Shown here one piece after another: positions 8,418 to 18,456 of a DNA stretch of 64,000 bases. Under the pieces are notes generated by a model. The model saw nothing but the letters and a program-made list of their open reading frames with translations, ran no database searches and was not told the DNA's origin. The stretch spans positions 62,001 through 126,000 of the forward strand of contig DATNID010000016.1 of the NCBI GenBank assembly GCA_035604615.1. Direction: 5' to 3'. The translations under genes were made by a program, and so were the position numbers. The DNA comes from DATJLY01 sp035604615 (GTDB lineage: Bacteria > Pseudomonadota > Alphaproteobacteria > ATCC43930 > CGMCC-115725). The first letter of the stretch is position 1, and every line of letters begins with the position of its first letter.

Positions 8418-9461
8418 TTACCGCGCCGCCGCCAACGCGGCGCCCCGCTGCGCGCCGCGCGGCTTGAGACGCAGCGCCTGCGCCTCGACCAAATGCCACG
8501 ACAGGAGCGCGAGGGCAACCGCCGCCGGCAGCGCCAGCGCCAGAACCTCCCACCACGGCGCTGCGCCGCCCAGCGCTCGCACCACCGCCTGCTCCGCCGG
8601 CCAACCATAGATGTAGAGCCCGTAGGACATGTCGCCCCAGCGCGCCGCTGGCCACACACTTCGCCCCGCCCGCGCCAGCCAGATCACCAGATAGCCGCCG
8701 CAGATCGGGAAGGTCAGCAGGAACAGGTGCAACACCGAGCCGAGCACGAGGACCGCAAGCGCCGCCGCCGCGATCCACGGCTTGAAGATGGGCCGGTCGC
8801 GCAGCTTCCATAGCGCCATTCCCGCGGCGAAGAACGGCAGCAGCCACAGCGCGCTGCCCAGCAGCAAGCCGCTCTTGGCGGTATCGAGCGCGACGCCCAT
8901 GAGGCCGGCCGCGAACAGCGCGCCGATCACCTCGAGCCGCAGCAGGCCCAGCGCGCCGAGCGAAGCCACCATGAGATACATCAGCACCTCGCACGGCAGG
9001 CTCCACAGCGGCCCGTCGACCACGTGGCCCGCGTCCCAGCCGCTGAACCGCACGCCCGGCAGGTCGTTCCAGTCGGCGTTCATCGTCAGGTTGCCGGCGA
9101 CGAAGCCATAGGCTTTGGCATCGGCGAAGTAATCGCCCAGGCTCAGGCTCGTCGCCAGCGGCCCCAGCACGAACGCCAGCAGCACCAGGCAGAACGCCAG
9201 CCCGGGATAGATCCGGAGCGCGCGCTTGGCGAGGAAGCGCGAAGTCGATCCGGTCAGCTCGCAGCTTCCGGTGACGAGATAGCCGCTGATGGTGAAGAAC
9301 ACGAACACGCCGGCCACGCCGAGCGGGCACTGGCCGCCGGTCAGGACCATCAGCGGGTCGATGTCGATTCTGCCCTCGCCCAAGAGGAACGCATGCGTCA
9401 GCACCACCGACAGCGCGGCGCCCAGGCGCAAGGCATCGAAATTATTGGCCCGGTTCCCCAT
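8418..9461 (-). CDS. Acyltransferase-3 family (OafA/YrhL-like) membrane protein
   Basis: An integral membrane O-acyltransferase of 347 aa. It has the family N-terminus NNFDALRLGAALSVVLTHAF with the conserved Arg and His (about residues 12 and 23), then about ten hydrophobic segments, and the FFTISGYLV motif at around residue 57. Such enzymes move acetyl or other acyl groups across the inner membrane onto polysaccharides, lipids or glycans. The acceptor cannot be inferred because no glycan biosynthesis genes are nearby. It is the first gene of a probable two-gene unit with the 174-aa protein. Confidence 0.85.
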   Translation of the reverse strand: MGNRANNFDALRLGAALSVVLTHAFLLGEGRIDIDPLMVLTGGQCPLGVAGVFVFFTISGYLVTGSCELTGSTSRFLAKRALRIYPGLAFCLVLLAFVLGPLATSLSLGDYFADAKAYGFVAGNLTMNADWNDLPGVRFSGWDAGHVVDGPLWSLPCEVLMYLMVASLGALGLLRLEVIGALFAAGLMGVALDTAKSGLLLGSALWLLPFFAAGMALWKLRDRPIFKPWIAAAALAVLVLGSVLHLFLLTFPICGGYLVIWLARAGRSVWPAARWGDMSYGLYIYGWPAEQAVVRALGGAAPWWEVLALALPAAVALALLSWHLVEAQALRLKPRGAQRGAALAAAR

Positions 9462-9515
9462 CGCGCCAGCATGGCCCGGCGCCCCGGCGCTGGAAAGGCC
9501 CTACGCGCTAAAGGG

Positions 9516-9536
9516 TTGACAGTGACGCACACTGTC
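9516..9536 (+). promoter_or_regulatory. -35-like TTGACA overlapping a perfect palindrome upstream of nfu
   Basis: TTGACA (9516-9521) is a consensus sigma-70 -35 box. It overlaps an inverted repeat GACAGTG-ACGCA-CACTGTC (9518-9536; 7-bp perfect arms, 5-nt spacer), about 30 nt before the nfu ATG. The -10 element is not convincing. The arrangement suggests an operator controlling nfu, but the cognate regulator is unknown. Confidence 0.45.
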
Positions 9537-9567
9537 CCAAGCTAAGGCTGGACCCGCGGAGCATCCC

Positions 9568-10110
9568 ATGTTCATCGAGACCGAGCAGACGCCCAATCCC
9601 GCCACCCTCAAGTTCCTGCCCGGCCGCGCCGTGATGACGGCCGGCACGGCGAACTTCCCCGACGCCGAGAGCTGCGACCGCTCGCCGCTGGCGCGGCGCC
9701 TGTTCGCGGTGGAGGGCGTCACCGGCGTGTTCCTCGGCGCGGATTTCGTCTCCGTCAGCAAGGACGAGGCGGTCGATTGGTTCCGCCTCAAGCCCGCCGT
9801 GCTCGGCGTCATCATGGAGCATTTCACCGCCGGCGAGCCCGCCTTTCTGGGCGAGGTCGCGGCCGACGACACCGAGGAGGACGACGAGGTGGTGTCGCAG
9901 ATCAAGGAGCTGCTCGACACCCGCGTGCGCCCGGCGGTGGCGCAGGACGGCGGCGACATCATCTTCCACCGCTTCGAGGACGGCGTCGTCTATCTCCACA
10001 TGCAGGGCTCGTGTTCGGGCTGCCCCAGCTCGACCGCGACCTTGAAGGCCGGCATCGAGAACATGCTGCGCCACTATGTGCCCGAGGTAACCGAGGTCCG
10101 CGCCATCTAG
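9568..10110 (+). CDS. nfu: NifU-like Fe-S scaffold/carrier protein (Nfu)
   Basis: A 180-aa Fe-S cluster carrier with an N-terminal Nfu_N domain (MFIETEQTPNPATLKF, residues 1 to about 90), an acidic linker (about 100-107) and a C-terminal NifU domain carrying the cluster-binding GSCSGCPSS motif (C149 and C152). It would pass 4Fe-4S clusters to apo-enzymes such as the radical-SAM protein MiaB, whose gene lies 5 kb downstream. Its stop overlaps the stop of the convergent dipeptidase gene at a CTAG. A palindrome and a consensus -35 box precede it. Confidence 0.93.
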   Translation: MFIETEQTPNPATLKFLPGRAVMTAGTANFPDAESCDRSPLARRLFAVEGVTGVFLGADFVSVSKDEAVDWFRLKPAVLGVIMEHFTAGEPAFLGEVAADDTEEDDEVVSQIKELLDTRVRPAVAQDGGDIIFHRFEDGVVYLHMQGSCSGCPSSTATLKAGIENMLRHYVPEVTEVRAI

Positions 10111-10667
10111 CCCTGCCGCATCATCGCGCGCGGCAGGTCCGCGTCCGACAGCAGCGGGAAGCGCCGCGAGTCGAAGAGCTGATAATGCCACCACTCGTTG
10201 CGGTAGAAGTCCCAGCCGGCCGCACTCATGAGTCCCAGGAGCACCAGCCTGTTGCGCTGCGCCTCGACAGCGATTTCCGTCGTGCCGTGATGCGAGAGCG
10301 GCGTGAATTCGTCAAACGCGGTGCCCATGTCGAGCGCCTGGCCCATGCCGTCGAGCAGGGTCAGGTCGATCGCGGCACCCCGCGAATGGGGCGAGCCGCG
10401 GCGCGGGTCGGCGAGAAATTCCGGGTCCGGCCGCGCGTTCCACAGCTTCCATTGCGCCTCGGTCGGGCGCAGCGCGTCGTAGAGCTTCAGCCTGAAGCCC
10501 AGCGGCCGGGCCAGCGTCACCGCCCGCTCCAAGAGCGAAGCCGCCTCGGCGTTGAGATAGCAGATCGCGTCGGCATAGATCGGCTTGCCGGTGAGGTTGC
10601 GGTCGGTCGCATAGGCGAGCGCGATGACGACGTCGTGCCGCTGTTCGGTGATCTCGACGAGTTCCAT
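10107..10667 (-). CDS. ddpX: D-alanyl-D-alanine dipeptidase (VanX/DdpX family)
   Basis: A zinc dipeptidase of 186 aa in peptidase family M15D. The zinc site is complete: H94 and D101 in SPHSRGAAIDL and H161 in NEWWHY, with E158 as general base. R67 in DALRP is the conserved substrate-binding Arg. In non-resistant bacteria these enzymes recycle D-Ala-D-Ala from the cell wall. No signal peptide is visible, so it is probably cytoplasmic. ATG 10667 is 47 nt from the divergent tsaB start. No van-type ligase gene is near, so it is unlikely to be part of glycopeptide resistance. Confidence 0.88.
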   Translation of the reverse strand: MELVEITEQRHDVVIALAYATDRNLTGKPIYADAICYLNAEAASLLERAVTLARPLGFRLKLYDALRPTEAQWKLWNARPDPEFLADPRRGSPHSRGAAIDLTLLDGMGQALDMGTAFDEFTPLSHHGTTEIAVEAQRNRLVLLGLMSAAGWDFYRNEWWHYQLFDSRRFPLLSDADLPRAMMRQG

Positions 10668-10714
10668 GGTCTCCCTCGGCGCATCGGCGCGATTGTAGCA
10701 TCGGGCGTACAATC

Positions 10715-11392
10715 GTGAACGTGCTGGCGCTCGATTGCGCCGGACGCGGCTGCGCCGCTGCGGTCCTGACCGCTTCGGGCGTGGCGGCGCGGCGGGTTCG
10801 CGCGATGGAGCGCGGCCAGGCCGAGGCGCTGATGCCGATGATCGACGACGTGCTCGCCGAGGCGAGCATGCGCTTCGCCGACCTCGACCTGCTCGCGGTC
10901 ACCGTGGGGCCGGGCTCGTTCACAGGCGTGCGCATCGGGCTTGCCGCCGCGCGCGGCCTGGCGCTCGCGACCGGGCTGCCGCTCGTCGGCATCACCAGCT
11001 TCGCCGCCGCTGCCGCCGGGGTTCCGCCGGCACGCCGCGGCGGGCGCCCGCTCGCCGTGGCGCTCGACAGCAAGCGGGAGGAAATCTTTCTCCAGGTCTT
11101 CGCGCCCGACGGGCCGGTCCTTGCTGCCGGAGTCATGGTGGAGCGCGCGGCGATCGAGGCGGCGCTGCCGCCGGGACCGGTGCTCGTGGCCGGCGACGCG
11201 GCCGCGCGGCTGGTTTCCTGGGTCCCCGGCCGCGCCGCGCTTGCCAGTGGAACCGGCCTCCCCGATCCCGGCGACATCGCCCGGCTCGCGCTCGCTTCAT
11301 GGCGTCCGGGACAGACCCTGTCCCCGCCGCGGCCGCTCTATCTCCGCGCCCCTGACACGACCCCGCCGCGGGCGGCTAAAGTGGCGGGATGA
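10715..11392 (+). CDS. tsaB: tRNA threonylcarbamoyladenosine biosynthesis protein TsaB
   Basis: TsaB (225 aa) is the partner of TsaD in making t6A37 of ANN-decoding tRNAs. It keeps the N-terminal ALDCAG strand of the ASKHA fold and the hallmark GPGSFTGVRIGLAAARGLA segment (residues about 66-85). The start is GTG at 10715. Its stop overlaps the rimI start as ATGA (11389-11392), so the two are translationally coupled, an arrangement common in alphaproteobacteria. It begins the long co-directional core block. Confidence 0.93.
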   Translation: MNVLALDCAGRGCAAAVLTASGVAARRVRAMERGQAEALMPMIDDVLAEASMRFADLDLLAVTVGPGSFTGVRIGLAAARGLALATGLPLVGITSFAAAAAGVPPARRGGRPLAVALDSKREEIFLQVFAPDGPVLAAGVMVERAAIEAALPPGPVLVAGDAAARLVSWVPGRAALASGTGLPDPGDIARLALASWRPGQTLSPPRPLYLRAPDTTPPRAAKVAG

Positions 11393-11844
11393 ACCTCCGT
11401 CTGCGCACCATCGGCCGCGCTGATCTCGAGACTTTGGCGCGGATTCATGCGCGGTGCTTCCCCGAGGATGCCTGGGAGGTGGCCGCGCTCGCGGGCGTGC
11501 TGGCCATCGCCGGCGCCGAGGCGCGCCTGGCCGAGGATGACGGACGGCCGGTCGGCTTCCTGTTCGCCTCGATCGTCGCCGAGGAGGCGGAGATTCTCAC
11601 TTTCGGGGTTGCGCCCGAGGCGCGGCTTCAGGGCATCGCTCGGGCGCTGCTCGCCGATCTTTATGCCCGCGCCGCGGCGCTGGGGGCGAACCGGGTCGTA
11701 CTCGAAGTCGCGGCCGACAACAGCGCCGCGCTCGCCCTCTACGAGAGCGAGGGGTTCCGCACCGTCGGCCTCAGGAACGGCTATTACTATCGCGACCGGG
11801 GGCCGGCGATCGACGCCTGGCTGCTGCGCCGGATGCTGGTTTGA
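11389..11844 (+). CDS. rimI: Ribosomal-protein-alanine N-acetyltransferase RimI
   Basis: A GNAT-fold acetyltransferase of 151 aa. The acetyl-CoA pyrophosphate loop appears as GVAPEARLQGIARALLADL (about residues 79-97), followed by VLEVAADNSAALALYESEGF, the conserved beta5-alpha4 region with the catalytic-area Tyr. RimI acetylates the N-terminus of ribosomal protein S18 and its gene is usually linked to tsaB, as here (4-nt overlap). Confidence 0.9.
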   Translation: MNLRLRTIGRADLETLARIHARCFPEDAWEVAALAGVLAIAGAEARLAEDDGRPVGFLFASIVAEEAEILTFGVAPEARLQGIARALLADLYARAAALGANRVVLEVAADNSAALALYESEGFRTVGLRNGYYYRDRGPAIDAWLLRRMLV

Positions 11845-11980
11845 GCTTCGCCTAGTCTCGGGGTCGATTTGCCGCACCCCTTTCCGGCAAGTCGGCGGGC
11901 AAGTAGCGCGCGTTTTTGCGAGACGAGGGCCCGAGAAGCGGCGGGTTGTGGCAAAAATCAACTTTCCTGCATCTTGCGCA

Positions 11981-12008
11981 TTGCTTCCCGCGCAAAAAAA
12001 CCTAATAT
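11981..12008 (+). promoter_or_regulatory. Candidate sigma-70 promoter for mucR
   Basis: TTGCTT (11981-11986), a 16-nt spacer and TAATAT (12003-12008) lie 35 nt before the mucR ATG, in an unusually A-rich stretch for this genome. MucR proteins favour AT-rich targets, so autoregulation here is plausible. The two boxes are imperfect. Confidence 0.4.
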
Positions 12009-12042
12009 CCGCGACCATTCCGCCCGGAGGAAAGCCCGAAAG

Positions 12043-12462
12043 ATGACTGATCAAGGCAATTCTAGCGATCTCTTGGCATTGACGACCGAAATCGTCGCCG
12101 CCCATGTTTCAAACAATACCGTCTCGGTGGGCGACCTTCCGACCTTGATTAACCAAGTTTATCAGTCGCTCGCCACCATCGGGCAAAGTCCTGCCGCGCC
12201 GGCTGAGCGGCCGCAGCCTGCGGTCAGCGTCAAGCGCTCGGTCCATCCCGACTACATCATCTGTCTCGAGGACGGCAAGAAGCTCAAGATGCTGAAGCGG
12301 CACCTCAAGACCGCCTACAACATGACGCCGGAGGAATATCGCGACCGCTGGCAGCTGCCGCCGGACTATCCGATGGTCGCCCCCAATTACGCGCGGCAAC
12401 GCTCGCGGCTGGCCAAGGAGATTGGGCTCGGCACGCGCGGCCGGCGCAGCGGCACGGCGTGA
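12043..12462 (+). CDS. mucR: MucR/Ros-family transcriptional regulator lacking canonical zinc ligands
   Basis: A 139-aa global regulator of the alphaproteobacterial Ros/MucR family. The N-terminal half (1-60) is the oligomerisation region. The DNA-binding zinc-finger-like domain starts at HPDYIICLEDGKK (about 68-80) and ends with YPMVAPNYARQRSRLAKEIGLG. The classical Cys2His2 set is not intact: C74 remains but the second Cys position is D77, and after H87 the following His positions are A91/Y92. Some family members fold without zinc, so it may still be functional. GGAGG lies 12 nt before the ATG. Confidence 0.9.
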   Translation: MTDQGNSSDLLALTTEIVAAHVSNNTVSVGDLPTLINQVYQSLATIGQSPAAPAERPQPAVSVKRSVHPDYIICLEDGKKLKMLKRHLKTAYNMTPEEYRDRWQLPPDYPMVAPNYARQRSRLAKEIGLGTRGRRSGTA

Positions 12463-12549
12463 GCCTCGAGGCTCGGCCGGGCGACGCTATAGAACAACTC
12501 CGCCTTTGCGCTATACTGGGGGCCACGAAAAGCTGAGCCGTGGTCGGCC

Positions 12550-12978
12550 ATGCCCTCGCGCCTCGAACAACTCTGCCTCGACAAGGGCCTCAAGATGACC
12601 GAGCAGCGGCGCGTCATTGCCCGCGTGCTGTCGGAATCGATCGATCATCCCGATGTCGAGAGCGTCTACCGCCGCGCGACCGAGATCGATCCCAAGATCA
12701 GCATCGCCACCGTCTATCGCACCGTGCGGCTGTTCGAGGAAGCGAACATCCTCGCTCGCCACCATTTCGGGCATGGACCGGCCCGCTACGAGGAGATGCC
12801 GCTCGACCACCATGACCACCTGATCGACCTGCAAAGCGGCCGGGTGGTCGAGTTCCGCAACGAGGAGATCGAGAAGCTGCAGAACGAGGTGGCGCGGCGG
12901 CTGGGCTACCGGCTGGTGGATCATCGGCTCGAGCTCTACGCCGTGCCGGACGAGGGCCGCCAGGGCGGCAAGAAATGA
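12550..12978 (+). CDS. fur: Fur-family transcriptional regulator (Fur/Mur type)
   Basis: A 142-aa metal-responsive repressor. The winged-helix domain (about 1-85) includes MTEQRRVIARVL and the recognition helix region SIATVYRTVRLFEE. The dimerisation domain opens with the metal-binding HHDH (87-90) and VEFRNEEIEKLQNEVA. It lacks the CxxC structural zinc motif, as many alphaproteobacterial Fur/Mur proteins do, so manganese or iron could be the ligand. It lies just downstream of mucR and 19 nt upstream of olsB. Confidence 0.88.
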   Translation: MPSRLEQLCLDKGLKMTEQRRVIARVLSESIDHPDVESVYRRATEIDPKISIATVYRTVRLFEEANILARHHFGHGPARYEEMPLDHHDHLIDLQSGRVVEFRNEEIEKLQNEVARRLGYRLVDHRLELYAVPDEGRQGGKK

Positions 12979-12997
12979 AGGATCGCCGCTGGACGCC

Positions 12998-13828
12998 GTG
13001 AGCAATTTGCAGACCGGGGTGGCGCGCCGGGGCGCTGCCGAGCCCAGGCTCGAGGTGTGGTCGGGCGCGCTCGAGGCGCGCCTGGCCGAGAGTGACTCCG
13101 ATCTCGACGCCGCGCAGGCGCTGCGCTACCGCGTGTTCTACGACGAGATGGGCGCGCGCCCGACCGACGAGATGGCGCGCATCCGCCGCGATTTCGACCG
13201 TCTGGACCCCTATTGCGACCATCTCCTCGTGGTCGATCACGCACGCGGCGGCGAGGTGGTCGGGACCTATCGCCTGATCCGCCGCCCGGTGGCGCAATGC
13301 CATGGCGGCTTTTATTCGGCCGCCGAATACGACATCGCGGCGATCGAGGCGCATCCGGGAGAGGTCCTCGAGCTTGGGCGCTCCTGCGTCGATGCCGCCT
13401 CGCGCAATCGGCCGACCATGCAGCTCCTGTGGCGCGGCATCGCCGGCTACGTGTTCGCCCACGATATCGCTCTCATGTTCGGCTGCGCCAGTCTGCCCGG
13501 CATCGACCCTGACGCGCTGGCGGTGCCGTTGTCATATCTTTATCACCATCATCTCGCCCCGCCCGATCTGCGTCCGCGCGCGCTGCCCGGACGCTATGTC
13601 GAGATGCGGCGCCTGGAGCGCGACCGCTTCGTCGCGGCGCGCGCGCTCGCGGGATTGCCGCCGCTGATCAAAGGCTATCTCCGCCTCGGCGGCTTCGTCG
13701 GCGACGGCGCCGTGATCGATCACCAGTTCAACACCACCGACGTTTGCATCGTGGTCCGGACCGATCTCGTCACCGACAAATACTACCGCCACTACGAGCG
13801 CCAGGCGCGCGAGGATGTCGCCTCCTGA
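12998..13828 (+). CDS. olsB: L-ornithine N(alpha)-acyltransferase OlsB
   Basis: A GNAT-like 3-hydroxyacyl transferase of 276 aa that N-acylates ornithine to make lyso-ornithine lipid, the first step of phosphorus-free ornithine lipid synthesis. Visible features are AQALRYRVFYDEMGA (about residues 42-56), the VVGTYRLI strand and the LELGRSCVDAASR motif typical of this family. The start is GTG 12998; no ATG fits. The stop overlaps the olsA start by 1 nt (TGATG), supporting a two-gene olsBA unit. Confidence 0.88.
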   Translation: MSNLQTGVARRGAAEPRLEVWSGALEARLAESDSDLDAAQALRYRVFYDEMGARPTDEMARIRRDFDRLDPYCDHLLVVDHARGGEVVGTYRLIRRPVAQCHGGFYSAAEYDIAAIEAHPGEVLELGRSCVDAASRNRPTMQLLWRGIAGYVFAHDIALMFGCASLPGIDPDALAVPLSYLYHHHLAPPDLRPRALPGRYVEMRRLERDRFVAARALAGLPPLIKGYLRLGGFVGDGAVIDHQFNTTDVCIVVRTDLVTDKYYRHYERQAREDVAS

Positions 13829-14679
13829 TGATCGACGGTGGCCTCTTCCTTCGCCTCTGGCGTGCCGTCCTCTACCTCGCGCTGACGCTGCCGACGGGGC
13901 CGATTCAGGCCGTCCTGCTGTTGGTCCGCAGCCCGCTCTCGCTCAGTTTTCCCGCGTTCTATCACCGCCTGTGCTGCCGCGCCTTGGGCTTCCGCATCGA
14001 GCAGATCGGCGAGCGTTCGCGCGCGCATCCGACGCTCTATGCAGCGAACCATTCCTCATATCTCGACATCCCGATCCTCGGCAGCATCATCGAGGGCTCG
14101 TTCGTGGCCAAGGCCGAGATCGCACACTGGCCGTTCTTCGGCGTGCTCGCCAAGCTGCAGCGCTCGATCTTCGTCGACCGCCGCCCCGGCTCGACGGCAC
14201 AGCAGCGTGATGCCCTTAGGGACCGGCTCGAGGAGGGCGGCGACGTCATCATCTTTCCCGAGGCGACCAGCGGCGACGGCATCCACATGCTGCCGTTCAA
14301 GAGCGCGCTCATGAGCGTCGCCGAGTACCGCCCGCACGGCACGCCGCTCACGGTGCAGCCGGTGACGGTGGCCTATCTCCGGCTGGACGGCATGCCGATG
14401 GGCCGCTTCTACCGGCCCTTCGTCGCGTGGTATGGCGATATGAAGGTGGGTCCCCATCTCTGGACCATGCTGGGCTTGGGCGACATCACGGTTCACGTCA
14501 TCTTCCACCCGCCGGTGACGCTCGAGCAGTTCGGCTCGCGCAAGGGCCTGTCCGCCCATTGCCACAAGGTGATCGCGGCGGGCCTCGCCGGCGCGCTGGC
14601 GGGCCGGGGACCCGGCCGCGAGGCCGATGCCGAGCCCGATGCCGAGGCCGAGGACATGATGGCGGACGTCGAGGAATGA
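13828..14679 (+). CDS. olsA: Lyso-ornithine lipid O-acyltransferase OlsA (PlsC-like)
   Basis: A PlsC-type acyltransferase of 283 aa that adds the second acyl chain to lyso-ornithine lipid. It has an N-terminal membrane segment (about 8-34), the catalytic HX4D motif in ANHSSYLD (H75, D80), the VDRRPG block and the FPEATSGDG acceptor motif. Adjacency and overlap with olsB make OlsA more likely than a phosphatidic-acid PlsC. The C-terminal tail (about 255-283) is acidic and looks disordered. The stop overlaps the miaB start as ATGA. Confidence 0.85.
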   Translation: MIDGGLFLRLWRAVLYLALTLPTGPIQAVLLLVRSPLSLSFPAFYHRLCCRALGFRIEQIGERSRAHPTLYAANHSSYLDIPILGSIIEGSFVAKAEIAHWPFFGVLAKLQRSIFVDRRPGSTAQQRDALRDRLEEGGDVIIFPEATSGDGIHMLPFKSALMSVAEYRPHGTPLTVQPVTVAYLRLDGMPMGRFYRPFVAWYGDMKVGPHLWTMLGLGDITVHVIFHPPVTLEQFGSRKGLSAHCHKVIAAGLAGALAGRGPGREADAEPDAEAEDMMADVEE

Positions 14680-16030
14680 CCGGCGCGGTGGCGAAAACTC
14701 TCTTCATCAAGACCTATGGCTGCCAGATGAACGTCTACGATTCCGCTCGCATGGCGGACGTTCTGGCGCCGCTCGGATATGCGCTGGCCGCAGCGGCGGA
14801 GGGCGCCGACATGGTCATCCTCAACACTTGCCATATCCGCGAAAAGGCGGCGGAGAAAGTGTTCTCCGAATTGGGCCGGCTCAAGCCGTTGATGGCGCGC
14901 AAGCGCAAGGCGGGCGGACGCATGATCCTCGCCGTCGCCGGCTGCGTGGCGCAGGCCGAGGGCGCGGAAATCGTCGCGCGTGCGCCCCAGGTCGACATCG
15001 TGCTGGGCCCTCAGACCTATCACCGCCTGCCGGAGATGGTGGCGCGTCTCGCGCGCGCCGAAGGCGCGGTGCTCGACACCGATTTCCCGGCCGAGGCGAA
15101 GTTCGATTTCCTGCCCGAGCCGGACGGCGAAGCCGCGGTCTCGTCCTTCCTCACCATCCAGGAAGGCTGCGACAAGTTCTGCACCTTCTGCGTCGTGCCC
15201 TACACGCGCGGCGCCGAGTTCTCGCGCCCCGCCGCCGCCGTGCTTGCCGAGGCGCGCGGGCTCGTCGCGCGCGGCGCGCGCGAGATCACGCTCCTGGGGC
15301 AGAACGTCAACGCCTATCACGGCGCGTCGCCCGACGGCGGCACATGGGGCCTGGGGCGGCTTCTCGGCGCGCTTGCCGAGATCGCGGGGCTCGAGCGCCT
15401 GCGCTACACCACGTCGCACCCGCTCGACGTCGACGACGAGCTGGTCGCCGTCCATCGCGCGCTGCCGTCGCTCATGCCGTTCTTGCATCTGCCGGTGCAG
15501 TCGGGCTCGGACCGCGTGCTCGCCGCCATGAACCGGCGCCATTGCGCCGACGATTATCGCCGCATCGTGGCAAAGCTGCGCGCCGCGCGCGCCGATCTCG
15601 CACTCTCCTCCGACTTCATCGTCGGATTTCCCGGCGAGAGCGACGCGGATTTCGCGGCCACGCTCGCGCTGGTGCGCGAGATCGGCTTCGCTCAGGCGTT
15701 CTCGTTCAAGTACAGCCGGCGGCCCGGCACGCCGGCAGCGCGTCTCGCCGAGCAGGTCCCCGATGCGGTGAAGGCGGAACGGCTGGCCGCGTTGCAGGCG
15801 CTCCTCTCCGAGCAGCAGCGCCGCTTCAACGAAGCGGTGGTGGGGCGCATGCTCCCGGTGCTGTTCGAGCGCGGCGGCCGGCACGCGGGCCAGCTCGTCG
15901 GCCGCAGCCCGTGGCTTCAGCCTGTCCATGCGACGGCGCCGCCCGCATTGATCGGCCGCGTCGTGCCGGTCGCGATCGAGCGTGCCGAGCCCAACAGCCT
16001 CGCCGGCGCGCTCGCGTCGCAGGGTGCCGC

Positions 16031-16034
<4 letters not shown>
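14676..16034 (+). CDS. miaB: tRNA-2-methylthio-N6-dimethylallyladenosine synthase MiaB
   Basis: A radical-SAM methylthiotransferase of 452 aa that converts i6A37 to ms2i6A37 in tRNAs. The N-terminal UPF0004 domain carries the three auxiliary-cluster cysteines C16 (YGCQMN), C52 (NTCHIR) and C90 (AGCVAQ). The radical-SAM CxxxCxxC is C165/C169/C172 in GCDKFCTFC. A C-terminal TRAM-like region follows from about 380. It is encoded with 4-nt overlaps on both sides (olsA and phoH). Confidence 0.95.
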
Positions 16035-17024
<990 letters not shown>

Positions 17025-17032
<8 letters not shown>

Positions 17033-17559
17033 GGCCATGGCCGCGCGCAGCGCCCCATCCCGCACCTCGACGCCTCGCGTGGCGATCGACGTCGCCATGC
17101 CCTGCCACCTGTGGCGCAAGGCGCTGGGCGATGCCGCGCGGCGCGCCGAGCTGGCCGCGCGCGCGGCGCTGGCGGGCGCGGCGCTGCGGCGCCGTGGGGC
17201 GGCGGAGCTGTCGCTGCTGCTGGCGGACGATACGCTGGTGCGGACGCTCAACCGGCGCTGGCGCGGACGCAACCGCGCCACCAACGTGCTGTCCTTCCCC
17301 AGCGGCGATGCCGGCGCGCGGGGCCGCCCGCGCCTCCTCGGCGATGTCGTGCTCGCCTACGAGACGGTGGCGCGCGAGGCGGCAGAGCAGGGCAAGACGC
17401 TCGCCGATCACATGGCCCATCTCGTCACGCACGGCGTGTTGCATCTCGTGGGCTTCGATCACGAGGAGGACGCCCAGGCGCTGCGCATGGAGCGGCTCGA
17501 GCGGCGCATCCTCGCCCGGCTCGGCGTTGCCGATCCCTATCGCGAGCGGGAGAGCGCCC

Positions 17560-17567
<8 letters not shown>
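17025..17567 (+). CDS. ybeY: Endoribonuclease YbeY
   Basis: A single-strand-specific metallo-endoribonuclease for 16S rRNA 3' maturation and ribosome quality control, 180 aa. The zinc ligands are H136, H140 and H146 in THGVLHLVGFDH, and the conserved Arg-rich NRRWRGRNRATNVLSFP region precedes them (about 76-92). ATG 17025 gives an 8-nt overlap with phoH; ATG 17037 is equally possible. It overlaps corC by 8 nt. Confidence 0.95.

Positions 17568-18448
<881 letters not shown>

Positions 18449-18456
<8 letters not shown>

Noticed and set aside
10107..10667. The VanX-like dipeptidase as part of a glycopeptide-resistance cluster
   Set aside because: No vanH, vanA-type ligase or vanRS genes are nearby; single DdpX proteins are common in Gram-negatives.
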